64,000 nt of DNA, taken from the NCBI GenBank assembly GCA_049941595.1, contig JBNFNA010000008.1:1-64000 (forward strand). The letters run 5' to 3'. This DNA is from Pasteurella sp049941595 (lineage in GTDB: Bacteria > Pseudomonadota > Gammaproteobacteria > Enterobacterales > Pasteurellaceae). The position numbers and the translations under genes are program-made. Below, one piece after another: positions 51,627 to 60,663 of this stretch (position 1 is the first letter of the stretch; every line of letters begins with the position of its first letter). Under the pieces are notes generated by a model. The model did not search any database and had not been told where the DNA came from. It was given only the letters and a program-made list of their open reading frames with translations.

Positions 51627-53399
51627 ATGATGCGGACACATTATTGCGGAGCATTAAACCGCCATAATATAGGACAAGAAGTAACATTAAGTGGTTGGGT
51701 ACATCGTCGCCGTGACTTAGGTGGTTTGATCTTTATTGATATGCGTGATCGTGAAGGAATTGTACAGGTTTGTTTCGATCCTAAATATCAAGAAGCATTA
51801 ACTGCTGCTGCGGGTTTACGCAATGAGTTTTGTATTCAAATTCAAGGTGAAGTGATTGCTCGCCCAGAAAATCAAATTAATAAGAATATGGCAACGGGTG
51901 AAGTTGAAGTATTAGCAAAATCACTTTCAATCTATAACAGTGCAGAACCATTACCGTTAGACTTCAATCAAAACAATACTGAAGAACAGCGTTTAAAATA
52001 CCGTTATTTAGATTTACGTCGTCCAGAAATGGCACAGCGTTTAAAAACACGTGCAAAAATTACCAGCTTTGTACGTCGCTTTATGGATGACAATGGTTTC
52101 TTAGACATTGAAACCCCAATGTTGACGAAAGCAACCCCTGAAGGTGCACGTGACTATTTAGTCCCAAGCCGTGTACATAAAGGGAAGTTTTATGCATTAC
52201 CTCAATCACCACAATTGTTTAAGCAATTGTTGATGATGTCAGGTTTTGACCGTTATTACCAAATCGTAAAATGTTTCCGCGATGAAGACTTACGTGCGGA
52301 TCGTCAACCTGAATTTACCCAGATCGATGTGGAAACCTCTTTCTTAACCGCACCAGAAGTACGTGAAATTATGGAAAGAATGGTTCACGGCTTATGGTTA
52401 GATACCATTGGTGTAGATTTAGGCAAATTCCCTGTAATGACGTTTGCAGAAGCAATGCGTCGTTTTGGTTCAGATAAACCAGATTTACGTAACCCATTAG
52501 AAATGGTTGACGTTGCTGATTTATTAAAAGATGTTGAATTTAAAGTGTTCAATGGCCCTGCAAATGATCCAAATGGCCGTATTGCGGTGATCCGTGTACC
52601 AAATGGTACTGAAATTACACGTAAACAAATTGATGAATATACGCAATTTGTTGGGATTTACGGTGCAAAAGGCTTAGCGTGGTTAAAAGTGAATGATTTA
52701 GCAGCAGGTATGGAAGGTGTGCAAAGTCCAATTGCGAAATTCCTATCTGAAGAGGTGTTAAAAGCACTTTTAGAACGTGTACAAGCGCAAACTGGCGACA
52801 TCTTATTCTTTGGTGCAGACACTTATAAAGTGACGACTGATGCAATGGGCGCATTACGTCTGAAATTAGGCCGTGATTTAGGCTTAACGAAGTTAGACGA
52901 ATGGCAACCACTTTGGGTAATTGACTTCCCAATGTTTGAACGTGATGACGACGGTGGCCTTGCAGCAATGCACCATCCGTTTACCTCTCCACGTGATTTC
53001 AGCCCAGCGCAATTAGAAGCAGACCCAACAAGTGCGGTTGCCAATGCTTACGATATGGTGATCAATGGTTATGAAGTTGGTGGTGGTTCGGTTCGTATCT
53101 TTGATCCGAAAATGCAACAAGCGGTATTCCGTATTTTAGGCATCAACGAAGAAGAACAACGTGAAAAATTTGGCTTCTTATTAGATGCATTAAAATTTGG
53201 TACACCACCGCACGCAGGGCTTGCATTTGGTTTAGACCGTTTAACAATGTTGTTAACTGGAACCGAGAATATTCGTGATGTTATCGCATTCCCGAAAACA
53301 ACTGCAGCTGCTTGTTTAATGACTGATGCCCCTAGTTTTGCTAATCCTCAAGCATTAAATGAATTAGCTATTTCAGTAGTAAAAGAGTCAAAAGAGTAA
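51627..53399 (+). CDS. aspS: Aspartyl-tRNA synthetase
   Basis: AspS charges tRNA-Asp with aspartate. The start at 51627 (MMRTHYCGAL) follows AAGGAA and gives 590 residues; a second ATG is adjacent. It is a class II synthetase with an OB-fold anticodon domain (VTLSGWVHRRRDLGG), motif 2 (FRDEDLRADRQPEFTQID), the bacterial GAD insertion (about 290-420), and motif 3 (GLAFGLDRLTMLL). A terminator follows. Gene order aspS-nudB-yebC-ruvC is family-typical, here with an extra membrane gene after aspS. Confidence 0.99.
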   Translation: MMRTHYCGALNRHNIGQEVTLSGWVHRRRDLGGLIFIDMRDREGIVQVCFDPKYQEALTAAAGLRNEFCIQIQGEVIARPENQINKNMATGEVEVLAKSLSIYNSAEPLPLDFNQNNTEEQRLKYRYLDLRRPEMAQRLKTRAKITSFVRRFMDDNGFLDIETPMLTKATPEGARDYLVPSRVHKGKFYALPQSPQLFKQLLMMSGFDRYYQIVKCFRDEDLRADRQPEFTQIDVETSFLTAPEVREIMERMVHGLWLDTIGVDLGKFPVMTFAEAMRRFGSDKPDLRNPLEMVDVADLLKDVEFKVFNGPANDPNGRIAVIRVPNGTEITRKQIDEYTQFVGIYGAKGLAWLKVNDLAAGMEGVQSPIAKFLSEEVLKALLERVQAQTGDILFFGADTYKVTTDAMGALRLKLGRDLGLTKLDEWQPLWVIDFPMFERDDDGGLAAMHHPFTSPRDFSPAQLEADPTSAVANAYDMVINGYEVGGGSVRIFDPKMQQAVFRILGINEEEQREKFGFLLDALKFGTPPHAGLAFGLDRLTMLLTGTENIRDVIAFPKTTAAACLMTDAPSFANPQALNELAISVVKESKE

Positions 53400-53402
53400 T
53401 GG

Positions 53403-53429
53403 AATGTGGGTGTAATGCCCACATTTTTC
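53403..53429 (+). terminator. Rho-independent terminator of aspS
   Basis: AATGTGGG (53403-53410) pairs with CCCACATT (53418-53425), followed by TTT. Confidence 0.8.
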
Positions 53430-53454
53430 ATATAATCTGGAAGGATAATAGTTG

Positions 53455-53874
53455 ATGAGAAGACCGTATGATATGTATATCTTGCCTTGCATATTAATAA
53501 CGCTCTTTATTCAGGGCATTATTGGTATCATTCAAGAGTTATCTGTATTTAAACTCAGTGATGTTTTTTCTAGTTTTTATCTGTTGTTTAACTATTTTAT
53601 TATTTTCGCGTTACTTTTTTTAATTATTACTTCCGCAGTACTAATTTTTTTAGGCAATAACTTTGGTCGATTACTTTATCTCATTTTGGTGATACTTGTT
53701 TTTGGTGGAACAATGCTACTGAATGTGGACAAAGTGACTCTAATTGCTGGTGGAATTATTTTCCTAATTAGTATTTGGAGTTTGTTTAGGGCGGAAAGTG
53801 AACAGTTTTTCACACAAGAAAGCCAAAAACGAAAACAAGAAGAACTCGAAGCTCGATTTAATAAGTTTAAATAA
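53455..53874 (+). CDS. Small hydrophobic membrane protein of unknown function
   Basis: I do not recognise the family. The start at 53455 follows AAGGA. The 139-residue product has four likely membrane segments (about 8-27, 42-68, 72-90, 95-112) and a charged cytoplasmic tail (RAESEQFFTQESQKRKQEELEARFNKFK). It lacks signal-peptide features. It is inserted between aspS and nudB. Base composition is more AT-rich than the neighbours, which could mean recent gain or simply weak selection. Confidence 0.72.
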   Translation: MRRPYDMYILPCILITLFIQGIIGIIQELSVFKLSDVFSSFYLLFNYFIIFALLFLIITSAVLIFLGNNFGRLLYLILVILVFGGTMLLNVDKVTLIAGGIIFLISIWSLFRAESEQFFTQESQKRKQEELEARFNKFK

Positions 53875-54126
53875 GAGATACTGACAGTTTATAACACCTC
53901 AAATTTATAAAAAAGATTTCTAATGGGCTGCTTTGACTTTTCCTAAGTTAATGTGTTACAGCCCTAGCTTTTTTCCTCTCCACTCATTATTTTCTATGTG
54001 ATCAAGAATTCACCTTGCTATTTTGCATTTCTTTTTATACATTGAAACACTTCTTGCCGCCCGAAAGTGCATCAACGTGCGGTCTGTTTTATTCCATTTT
54101 TTATTCTCATAATTATAAAACTCATA

Positions 54127-54597
54127 ATGCAAACTTATAAGAACCCTTTCTCTGTGCTTGTTGTGATTTATGCCCAAAATTCTGGGCGTGTATTGATGTT
54201 GCAACGTCGAGATGATCCTGATTTTTGGCAATCCGTTACTGGCTCTTTAGAACCCAATGAAAAGCCATTACAAGCGGCATATCGTGAGATTCAAGAGGAA
54301 ATAGGTATTGATTTAATCGAAGAAAACTTAGCGCTTTTTGATTGTAATGAATGGATAGAATTTGAAATTTTTCCTCATTTCCGCTATAAATACGCACCTA
54401 ATGTGACACATTGTATTGAGCATTGGTTTCTATTGGCACTACCAGATGAAAGAGTGCCTAAGTTAGCGGAACATTTAGCGTTTCAATGGTTATGTCCAAA
54501 TGAGGCGGCTTTGCTCACAAAATCGTGGAATAATCGCGCATTAATTGAAAAATATTTATTGAGTCGTATAGAAAATAATAAGTGTGTTGGAAACTAA
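54127..54597 (+). CDS. nudB: Dihydroneopterin triphosphate diphosphatase
   Basis: NudB removes pyrophosphate from dihydroneopterin triphosphate in folate synthesis. The start at 54127 gives 156 residues (MQTYKNPFSVLVVIYAQ); 20 codons upstream are hydrophobic but not family-like. The Nudix box reads GSLEPNEKPLQAAYREIQEEIG (about 38-59, with the conserved REIQEE). EHWFLLALP and FQWLCPNEA also fit. It is followed by an uptake signal (54608) and yebC. Confidence 0.94.
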   Translation: MQTYKNPFSVLVVIYAQNSGRVLMLQRRDDPDFWQSVTGSLEPNEKPLQAAYREIQEEIGIDLIEENLALFDCNEWIEFEIFPHFRYKYAPNVTHCIEHWFLLALPDERVPKLAEHLAFQWLCPNEAALLTKSWNNRALIEKYLLSRIENNKCVGN

Positions 54598-54641
54598 AGA
54601 AAAAAAGACCGCACTTTTATTAACAAAAGAGGAAATTGAGA

Positions 54642-55382
54642 ATGGCAGGTCATAGTAAGTGGGCTAATATTAAACACCGTAAAGCAGCACAAGATGCGCA
54701 ACGTGGTAAGATTTTTACAAAATTAATTCGTGAGTTAGTGACAGCTGCAAAATTAGGTGGCGGTGATGTGAGTGCAAACCCACGTTTACGTGCAGCAGTA
54801 GATAAAGCCTTATCAAGCAATATGACACGTGACACAATTAATCGTGCAATTGAGCGTGGTGTTGGTGGCGGTGATGATACCAATATGGAAACTAAAGTGT
54901 ACGAAGGCTACGGTCCAGGCGGCACTGCAGTAATGGTTGAGTGTTTAAGTGATAATGCAAACCGTACAATCTCACAGGTTCGTCCAAGTTTTACAAAATG
55001 CGGTGGTAACTTAGGAACAGAAGGTTCAGTGGGGTATTTATTTAGTAAAAAAGGTTTAATTTTAATCGCATCTGGTGATGAAGATACGATTATGGAAGCT
55101 GCGATTGAAGCGGGTGCTGATGATGTTCAAGCTCAAGAAGATGGTAGCTTTGAAGTTTACACTGCTTGGGAAGATTTAGGTACAGTGCGTGATGGTATTG
55201 AAGCGGCTGGTATCAAAGTTGACAATGCGGAAGTGACTATGATTCCATCCACAACAGTGGAATTAGATGCAGAAACAGCACCGAAATTATTAAAGCTAAT
55301 TGATATGTTAGAAGACTGTGATGATGTACAAAACGTATATCATAACGGTGAGATTAGTGATGAAGTGGCTGCAATGCTATAA
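54642..55382 (+). CDS. yebC: YebC/PmpR family protein
   Basis: YebC-type proteins were long called transcriptional regulators; recent work links relatives to relief of ribosome stalling at proline stretches. The start at 54642 gives 246 residues beginning MAGHSKWANIKHRKAAQDA, the universal family opening. GGGDVSANPRLRAAVDKA and YGPGGTAVMVECLSDNANRT are also diagnostic. It is conserved next to ruvC. Confidence 0.97.
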   Translation: MAGHSKWANIKHRKAAQDAQRGKIFTKLIRELVTAAKLGGGDVSANPRLRAAVDKALSSNMTRDTINRAIERGVGGGDDTNMETKVYEGYGPGGTAVMVECLSDNANRTISQVRPSFTKCGGNLGTEGSVGYLFSKKGLILIASGDEDTIMEAAIEAGADDVQAQEDGSFEVYTAWEDLGTVRDGIEAAGIKVDNAEVTMIPSTTVELDAETAPKLLKLIDMLEDCDDVQNVYHNGEISDEVAAML

Positions 55383-55470
55383 ATTTTCTATTAAGTAGAA
55401 ACTTATTTAATAGTATGTTGTCAAAGGATTGCACACATTGTGTAATCTATCATTTATTTTAGGAGAATTT

Positions 55471-55896
55471 ATGAAATTTACTAAACTTTTTGCAGGTCTA
55501 GTTGTAGTTGGCACATTAGCGGCTTGTTCTCAAAATGTCGCTTCTGATATCGCATCAGCAGGTAAAAAAGCAGCTGATATGGTTTCTGCACAACCAACTT
55601 TCGAAACCGCAGCGTATTTCTGTGACGTACAAGGTAAGAAGAACCAAGTGGTTTCTGCAACTTATGCATTTGTAAATGGCAAAGTAGACAGCGCAACAGT
55701 GACAATCAATCGTCAAGTTGTAGGTCAAGAAATGAAGCTTGATAGCGCATATCAAGATGGTGTTCGTTTCGTAGAAGGCAAAAAAGTTTGGTCACTAGAC
55801 TACGGTTTTGCAGCAAATACAGTGAACTCAACTGTACCAGTAATGTTTACTGACAATAACAAAATCTTAGCTAAAAACTGTATGATCGCAAAATAA
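55471..55896 (+). CDS. Predicted lipoprotein, small beta-rich domain
   Basis: The start at 55471 follows AGGAGAA. The 141-residue product has a lipoprotein signal (MKFTKLFAGLVVVGTLAAC, lipobox LAAC with Cys19). The mature part is beta-rich with two cysteines, YFCDVQGKKN (about 50) and KNCMIAK near the end, which could form a disulfide. The Y-x-C start, size and terminal Cys resemble MliC-type lysozyme-inhibitor lipoproteins, but I see no decisive motif, so this is only a suggestion. It lies between yebC and ruvC with its own terminator. Confidence 0.75.
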   Translation: MKFTKLFAGLVVVGTLAACSQNVASDIASAGKKAADMVSAQPTFETAAYFCDVQGKKNQVVSATYAFVNGKVDSATVTINRQVVGQEMKLDSAYQDGVRFVEGKKVWSLDYGFAANTVNSTVPVMFTDNNKILAKNCMIAK

Positions 55897-55920
55897 TTCA
55901 TACAAATAGAGATTAAATGG

Positions 55921-55955
55921 ATGGATTTACAGTAAAATGTAAATCCATTTATTTT
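55921..55955 (+). terminator. Rho-independent terminator before ruvC
   Basis: ATGGATTTACA (55921-55931) pairs with TGTAAATCCAT (55938-55948), followed by TTATTTTTT. It lies between the lipoprotein and ruvC. Confidence 0.87.
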
Positions 55956-55967
55956 TTGGGGAACAGG

Positions 55968-56540
55968 ATGGCAATTATTCTCGGTATCGATCCCGGCTCG
56001 CGAGTGACTGGATATGGCGTGATTCGTCAAACGGGCAGACAATTAGAATATCTTGGAAGTGGTGTAATTCGTACTTCAGTGGAAGATTTACCTACTCGTT
56101 TGAAACGTATTTATGCAGGTGTGAGTGAAATTATTTTACAATTTCAGCCTGAAATGTTTGCCATTGAAGAGGTTTTCCTTGCCAAAAATGCCAATTCTGC
56201 ATTAAAACTTGGGCAGGCAAGAGGCGCGGCAATCGTGGCAGCGGTAAATCAAGATTTGCCTGTTTTTGAATATGCTGCAAGATTGGTGAAGCAAACTGTC
56301 GTCGGTATTGGTTCTGCGGATAAGGTACAAGTGCAAGATATGGTGACACGAATTTTGAAATTATCCGAAAAGCCACAGGCAGACGCTTCGGATGCTCTTG
56401 CGATTGCAATTACTCACGCTCATTCCATTCAACATTCTTTTCACGTGGCAAATGCCTCTCAACCCACAGAAACTCGAGAAAAAATGACCGCACTTTTAAA
56501 AACAAGATACAGTCGTGGTCGCTTTCGTTTAAAAATTTAA
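55968..56540 (+). CDS. ruvC: Holliday junction resolvase RuvC
   Basis: RuvC is the endonuclease that cuts Holliday junctions after RuvAB branch migration. The start at 55968 follows an AACAGG ribosome site, and the upstream in-frame ATG lies in the terminator. The 190-residue product has catalytic acidic residues in ILGIDPGSRVTGYG (Asp8), FAIEEVFLAKNANSALKLGQ (Glu) and ADASDALAIAITHAH (Asp pair). It contains an uptake signal (56487). Confidence 0.98.
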   Translation: MAIILGIDPGSRVTGYGVIRQTGRQLEYLGSGVIRTSVEDLPTRLKRIYAGVSEIILQFQPEMFAIEEVFLAKNANSALKLGQARGAAIVAAVNQDLPVFEYAARLVKQTVVGIGSADKVQVQDMVTRILKLSEKPQADASDALAIAITHAHSIQHSFHVANASQPTETREKMTALLKTRYSRGRFRLKI

Positions 56541-56604
56541 CTGGATATTCATCCAGTTTTATTTTATGCTATAAAGCATATTTTCATTGTGCAATGAGGG
56601 GATT

Positions 56605-57219
56605 ATGATTGGTCATTTAACAGGACGTTTAGTCGAAAAACAGCCACCTGAGATTTTGTTAGACGTGCAAGGTGTTGGCTATGAATTATTATTGCCGATG
56701 ACCAGCTTTTATAATCTCCCTGAAATTGGTCAAGAAACCTCATTGTTTACTCATCTCGTTGTGCGTGAAGATGCACATCTACTTTTTGGATTTTCACAAA
56801 AAACTGACCGCACTTTGTTCCGTGAATTGATCAAAACGAATGGCGTAGGGCCGAAATTAGCATTAGCGATTTTATCTGCAATGTCAGTAAACGAATTTGC
56901 TTATGCCATTGAGCGTGAAGAACTCTCCAAGCTAGTAAAAATTCCAGGTGTAGGCAAGAAAACCGCAGAACGTTTACTGGTTGAACTAAAAGGCAAATTT
57001 AAAGGTGTGGATCAAGGGGATTTCTTTATTGAGAGTAAACACTTACCAACCGTTGAAACAAGTATGCAAAGTAGCGAAGCTCCGAATGATGAAGCGGTTT
57101 CTGCACTTGTTGCATTAGGCTATAAACCCGCAGAAGCAGAAAAAATGGTTAAGCGTATTGCGAAACCTGATTTATCCAGTGAACAGCTTATTCGTGAAGC
57201 ATTAAAAGCAGCCTTATAA
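56605..57219 (+). CDS. ruvA: Holliday junction helicase subunit RuvA
   Basis: RuvA binds the four-way junction and holds RuvB motors. The start at 56605 (MIGHLTGRLVEK) follows GAGGGG and gives 204 residues. It has an N-terminal OB domain, a tandem helix-hairpin-helix (KTNGVGPKLALAILS, KIPGVGKKTAERL) and the C-terminal RuvB-binding domain (ALVALGYKPAEAEKM). ruvB follows after 15 nt. An uptake signal is inside (56807). Confidence 0.98.
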   Translation: MIGHLTGRLVEKQPPEILLDVQGVGYELLLPMTSFYNLPEIGQETSLFTHLVVREDAHLLFGFSQKTDRTLFRELIKTNGVGPKLALAILSAMSVNEFAYAIEREELSKLVKIPGVGKKTAERLLVELKGKFKGVDQGDFFIESKHLPTVETSMQSSEAPNDEAVSALVALGYKPAEAEKMVKRIAKPDLSSEQLIREALKAAL

Positions 57220-57234
57220 TTATAGAAGAAAAAA

Positions 57235-58245
57235 ATGATAGAAGCGGATCGTATTATTAGTGCAACAGCAAAACTTGATGATGAAGTGATTGATCGTGCT
57301 ATTCGTCCCAAGTTATTAAGTGATTATGTTGGGCAACCTCAAGTTTGTGAGCAAATGGATATTTTTATCCAAGCTGCAAAGTTACGCCAAGATGCGCTTG
57401 ATCATTTGTTAATTTTCGGCCCTCCAGGCTTAGGTAAAACCACATTAGCTAATATTGTGGCAAATGAAATGGGCGTAAATATTCGTACCACATCAGGCCC
57501 GGTGCTTGAAAAAGCCGGTGACTTAGCCGCAATGTTGACCAATTTAGAACCTCACGATGTGCTGTTTATTGATGAAATTCATCGTCTTTCACCAGCAATT
57601 GAAGAAGTGCTGTATCCCGCAATGGAAGATTATCAGCTCGATATTATGATTGGTGAAGGCCCTGCAGCACGCTCCATCAAATTAGATCTTCCTCCCTTTA
57701 CTTTAATTGGTGCAACCACAAGAGCTGGTTCATTAACTTCACCTTTAAGAGATCGCTTTGGTATTGTGCAACGTTTGGAATTTTATTCAGTAGATGATTT
57801 GACTTCGATTGTGGCGAGAAGTGCAAACTGTTTAAATTTAACTATTGCAGATAGTGCGTCTTATGAAATTGCTAGACGTTCAAGAGGAACGCCTCGTATT
57901 GCGAACCGCTTATTGCGTCGAGTGAGAGATTTTGCAGATGTGCGTAATGGAGGTGTGATTTCTGAAGATATCGCAAAAGCAGCATTGATGATGTTAGATG
58001 TAGATGATGCTGGATTTGATTATTTAGACAGGAAATTATTGAATGCTGTTATTGAGCGTTTTGATGGTGGACCAGTTGGGTTAGACAATCTCGCTGCGGC
58101 TATCGGTGAAGAACGCGATACCATCGAAGATGTATTAGAACCTTATTTAATTCAGCAAGGTTTTTTACAAAGAACGCCACGAGGTCGAATGGCAACCTCG
58201 AGAACTTATCGCCATTTTGGTGTTCAAAAGTTAACTGAAGATTAA
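57235..58245 (+). CDS. ruvB: Holliday junction branch-migration ATPase RuvB
   Basis: RuvB is the AAA+ motor that pulls DNA arms through RuvA. The 336-residue product has Walker A FGPPGLGKTTLANIVA (about 60), Walker B VLFIDEIHRLSP, sensor 1 GATTRAG, the arginine-finger region SPLRDRFGI, and a winged-helix C-terminus (GFLQRTPRGRMAT). It is coupled to ruvA. Confidence 0.99.
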   Translation: MIEADRIISATAKLDDEVIDRAIRPKLLSDYVGQPQVCEQMDIFIQAAKLRQDALDHLLIFGPPGLGKTTLANIVANEMGVNIRTTSGPVLEKAGDLAAMLTNLEPHDVLFIDEIHRLSPAIEEVLYPAMEDYQLDIMIGEGPAARSIKLDLPPFTLIGATTRAGSLTSPLRDRFGIVQRLEFYSVDDLTSIVARSANCLNLTIADSASYEIARRSRGTPRIANRLLRRVRDFADVRNGGVISEDIAKAALMMLDVDDAGFDYLDRKLLNAVIERFDGGPVGLDNLAAAIGEERDTIEDVLEPYLIQQGFLQRTPRGRMATSRTYRHFGVQKLTED

Positions 58246-58262
58246 AATGAAGGTATGAAACA

Positions 58263-58298
58263 AAAAAGCTTATTAATTGAATTTAATAAGCTTTTTGT
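58263..58298. terminator. Bidirectional terminator after ruvB
   Basis: AAAAGCTTATTAA and TTAATAAGCTTTT form a 13-bp stem with a 6-nt loop between converging genes. Confidence 0.87.
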
Positions 58299-58307
58299 TT
58301 ATTTGGT

Positions 58308-58631
58308 TTACTGTTGTTTCAAATTATTGAGCTTTGCCAAGCCAAGATCACAGCTTTTAATTTGTGTCGCTAATTCCATTTCAAGAATTTGCTGTTTGCT
58401 TTGGTTGAGCTTACTCTTAATTTTACTTACTTGAGTGTGAGTACCCGGTTGTTTTTCTGCTTCAGCAATTAAATTTTCGGTTTCTTTAAAAAGCTTCGCA
58501 CATTGTTGCGGTACTGAAAGCGTATTTTTCTTCGCCATTTGTTCTGTTTTTTCTGCCGCATAAGCAGAGGAAATTCCTACTGCAAAAACCGTAAAAAGTG
58601 CGGTTAATAGATGGGTAAATCTTTTTCTCAT
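58308..58631 (-). CDS. Small exported protein, DUF5339-like
   Basis: The 107-residue product has a signal peptide (about 1-25, MRKRFTHLLTALFTVFAVGISSAYA). The mature helical part has two cysteines (PQQCAKLFKETENL and IKSCDLGLAKLNNL) placed to form a disulfide. The pattern recalls DUF5339 proteins of Pasteurellaceae, whose role is unknown. An uptake signal overlaps the signal-peptide codons (58596). It is convergent to ruvB. Confidence 0.72.
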   Translation of the reverse strand: MRKRFTHLLTALFTVFAVGISSAYAAEKTEQMAKKNTLSVPQQCAKLFKETENLIAEAEKQPGTHTQVSKIKSKLNQSKQQILEMELATQIKSCDLGLAKLNNLKQQ

Positions 58632-58783
58632 TCTTATTCCTCTGATGATCTTTGTAATACTGCTACAAACAGTAAGAAAATTAACAAAATCTGTAAATAA
58701 TGTCTAGTTATTTGTATTTTTTTTATGCAGACTGTGATTTTTATCGCACTAAACATTGCTTAAATGTTAATACAATTTATAAT

Positions 58784-58797
58784 TTGACCTGTATCAA
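58784..58797. promoter_or_regulatory. FNR-like site upstream of cydA
   Basis: TTGACCTGTATCAA matches the FNR consensus TTGAT-N4-ATCAA at nine of ten positions. A -10-like TACTAA (58821-58826) lies about 42 nt from its centre to the predicted start, which fits an FNR-activated class II promoter. Confidence 0.6.
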
Positions 58798-58846
58798 TTA
58801 GTGGAGTTCTACTCGATGTTTACTAATTTTGATTTAAGTATAAAAA

Positions 58847-58862
58847 TGTGATCTATGTGACA
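58847..58862. promoter_or_regulatory. CRP-like site upstream of cydA
   Basis: TGTGATCTATGTGACA matches the CRP consensus TGTGA-N6-TCACA at nine of ten arm positions. Confidence 0.5.
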
Positions 58863-59086
58863 CTTTTTTGTATTTTTAATCCTTATTTTTAGTAGTAGAA
58901 TAGATACCGAATCTGGGTTACCTATATAATGATGTACTATACTGCCGTGAAAATGACTTTATTTTCGTCTTATAGTGATGATTGTGAAGGTAATTCAAGG
59001 GGTCAGCTTAGGGAATTTCTTTAAGTATTGGGGTGATTGCTTTGTAATCATATTGTGAGGACTTGTAGCATTTACAAGGAGTTGAG

Positions 59087-60649
59087 ATGTTGGATGTTGT
59101 TGAACTCTCTCGATTGCAGTTTGCATTAACTGCGTTATATCACTTTTTGTTTGTGCCATTAACACTTGGATTATCATTTATCCTAGTGATTATGGAAACG
59201 CTCTATGTAGCCACAGGCAAAGAAGTTTATAAAGATATGACAAAATTCTGGGGTAAGTTATTTGGTATTAACTTTGCTCTAGGTGTAACCACTGGTATTA
59301 CAATGGAATTCCAGTTCGGTACAAACTGGTCATATTATTCACATTACGTGGGTGATATTTTCGGTGCGCCTCTTGCTATCGAAGCATTATTGGCGTTCTT
59401 CTTAGAATCAACTTTTGTTGGTTTATTCTTATTTGGATGGGATAGACTATCAAAAGGTAAACACTTATTAGCTACATATTGTGTGGCATTTGGTTCAAAC
59501 TTATCTGCAATGTGGATCTTAGTTGCAAATGGTTGGATGCAATCACCAGTGGCTTCAGAATTTAACTTTGAAACAATGCGAATGGAAATGACCAGCTTTA
59601 TGGAGCTATGGTTAAACCCAGTCGCACAAAGTAAGTTCTTACACACATTATCAGCAGGCTACGTAAGTGGTGCAATGTTCGTTTTAGGTGTGAGCGCATA
59701 TTACATCTTAAAAGGTCGTGATTTAGGCTTCGCAAAACGTTCATTCTCTATTGCTTCAACCTTTGGTTTAATTTCTATTATTTCAGTAATTATTATGGGT
59801 GATGAGTCTGGTTATGAAATCGGTCAAACTCAACCTGTTAAATTAGCAGCGATGGAAGGTGAGTGGCATACTCAAGAAGCACCTGCATCTTGGAACGCAA
59901 TTATCATTCCAAATCAAGCAGAAAAACGCAATGATTTTGCAATTCAAATCCCTTATGCTGCGGGTATCATCGTGACTCGCTCTCTTGATAAACAATTCGC
60001 AGGTCTTGCTGATTTAGAAGCGTTAAACGTAGATCGTGTACGTAATGGTATTCAAGCTTATGACTTGTTACAACAATTACAAGCACAGAAAAAAGCGGGT
60101 CAAATTAGCGAAGAAACAAAAGCACAGTTTAATGCGGTATCTAAAGATCTTGGTTTCGGTTTATTACTAAAACGTTATACAGATAAAGTTGTAGATGCGA
60201 CAGAAGAGCAAATTAAACAAGCGGCTGCGGATACTATTCCAAATGTAGGTCCAACATTCTGGTCTTTCCGTGTGATGATGGCTGCAGGTGGTTTACTAGT
60301 ATTACTCATCGCAGGCGCATTTATTCAAAACGTACGTAAGACAGTGGGAACAAAACCTTGGTTCTTAAGAGCAATTTTATGGGGTATTCCATTACCTTGG
60401 ATCGCAATTGAAAGCGGTTGGTTCCTAGCAGAATACGGTCGTCAACCTTGGGCAATCTACGAAGTGTTACCAGTTGGTGTTGCGAACTCTGCATTAACAA
60501 CTGGCGATCTCTGGTTCTCTATTGGTTTAATTTGTGCACTTTATACATTATTCCTTGTTGTTGAAATGTATCTAATGTTCAAATACGGTAGACTAGGTCC
60601 AAGTTCATTAAAAACTGGTCGCTACTACTTTGAGCAATCATCTAAATAA
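59087..60649 (+). CDS. cydA: Cytochrome bd ubiquinol oxidase subunit I
   Basis: CydA carries the three hemes (b558, b595, d) of the high-affinity terminal oxidase that reduces oxygen to water at low oxygen. The 520-residue product has about nine membrane segments. His19 in LTALYHFLFVPLT is the expected heme b595 ligand, and the quinol-binding Q-loop region includes KLAAMEGEWHTQEAP. The family motif WFLAEYGRQPWAIYE (about 445-460) is present. AAGGAG precedes the ATG. FNR- and CRP-like sites lie upstream. cydB follows after 14 nt. Confidence 0.99.
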   Translation: MLDVVELSRLQFALTALYHFLFVPLTLGLSFILVIMETLYVATGKEVYKDMTKFWGKLFGINFALGVTTGITMEFQFGTNWSYYSHYVGDIFGAPLAIEALLAFFLESTFVGLFLFGWDRLSKGKHLLATYCVAFGSNLSAMWILVANGWMQSPVASEFNFETMRMEMTSFMELWLNPVAQSKFLHTLSAGYVSGAMFVLGVSAYYILKGRDLGFAKRSFSIASTFGLISIISVIIMGDESGYEIGQTQPVKLAAMEGEWHTQEAPASWNAIIIPNQAEKRNDFAIQIPYAAGIIVTRSLDKQFAGLADLEALNVDRVRNGIQAYDLLQQLQAQKKAGQISEETKAQFNAVSKDLGFGLLLKRYTDKVVDATEEQIKQAAADTIPNVGPTFWSFRVMMAAGGLLVLLIAGAFIQNVRKTVGTKPWFLRAILWGIPLPWIAIESGWFLAEYGRQPWAIYEVLPVGVANSALTTGDLWFSIGLICALYTLFLVVEMYLMFKYGRLGPSSLKTGRYYFEQSSK

Positions 60650-60663
60650 GCAGGAGCCTGATT

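Larger units (their letters stand above)
58632..59086. other. 455-bp regulatory region upstream of cydA
   Basis: No gene is visible. The region contains an FNR-like site (58784-58797), a CRP-like site (58847-58862), a TATAAT (58925-58930) and an AAGGAG ribosome site before cydA. A long untranslated leader of over 150 nt seems likely, and I see no recognisable riboswitch in it. Confidence 0.55.
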
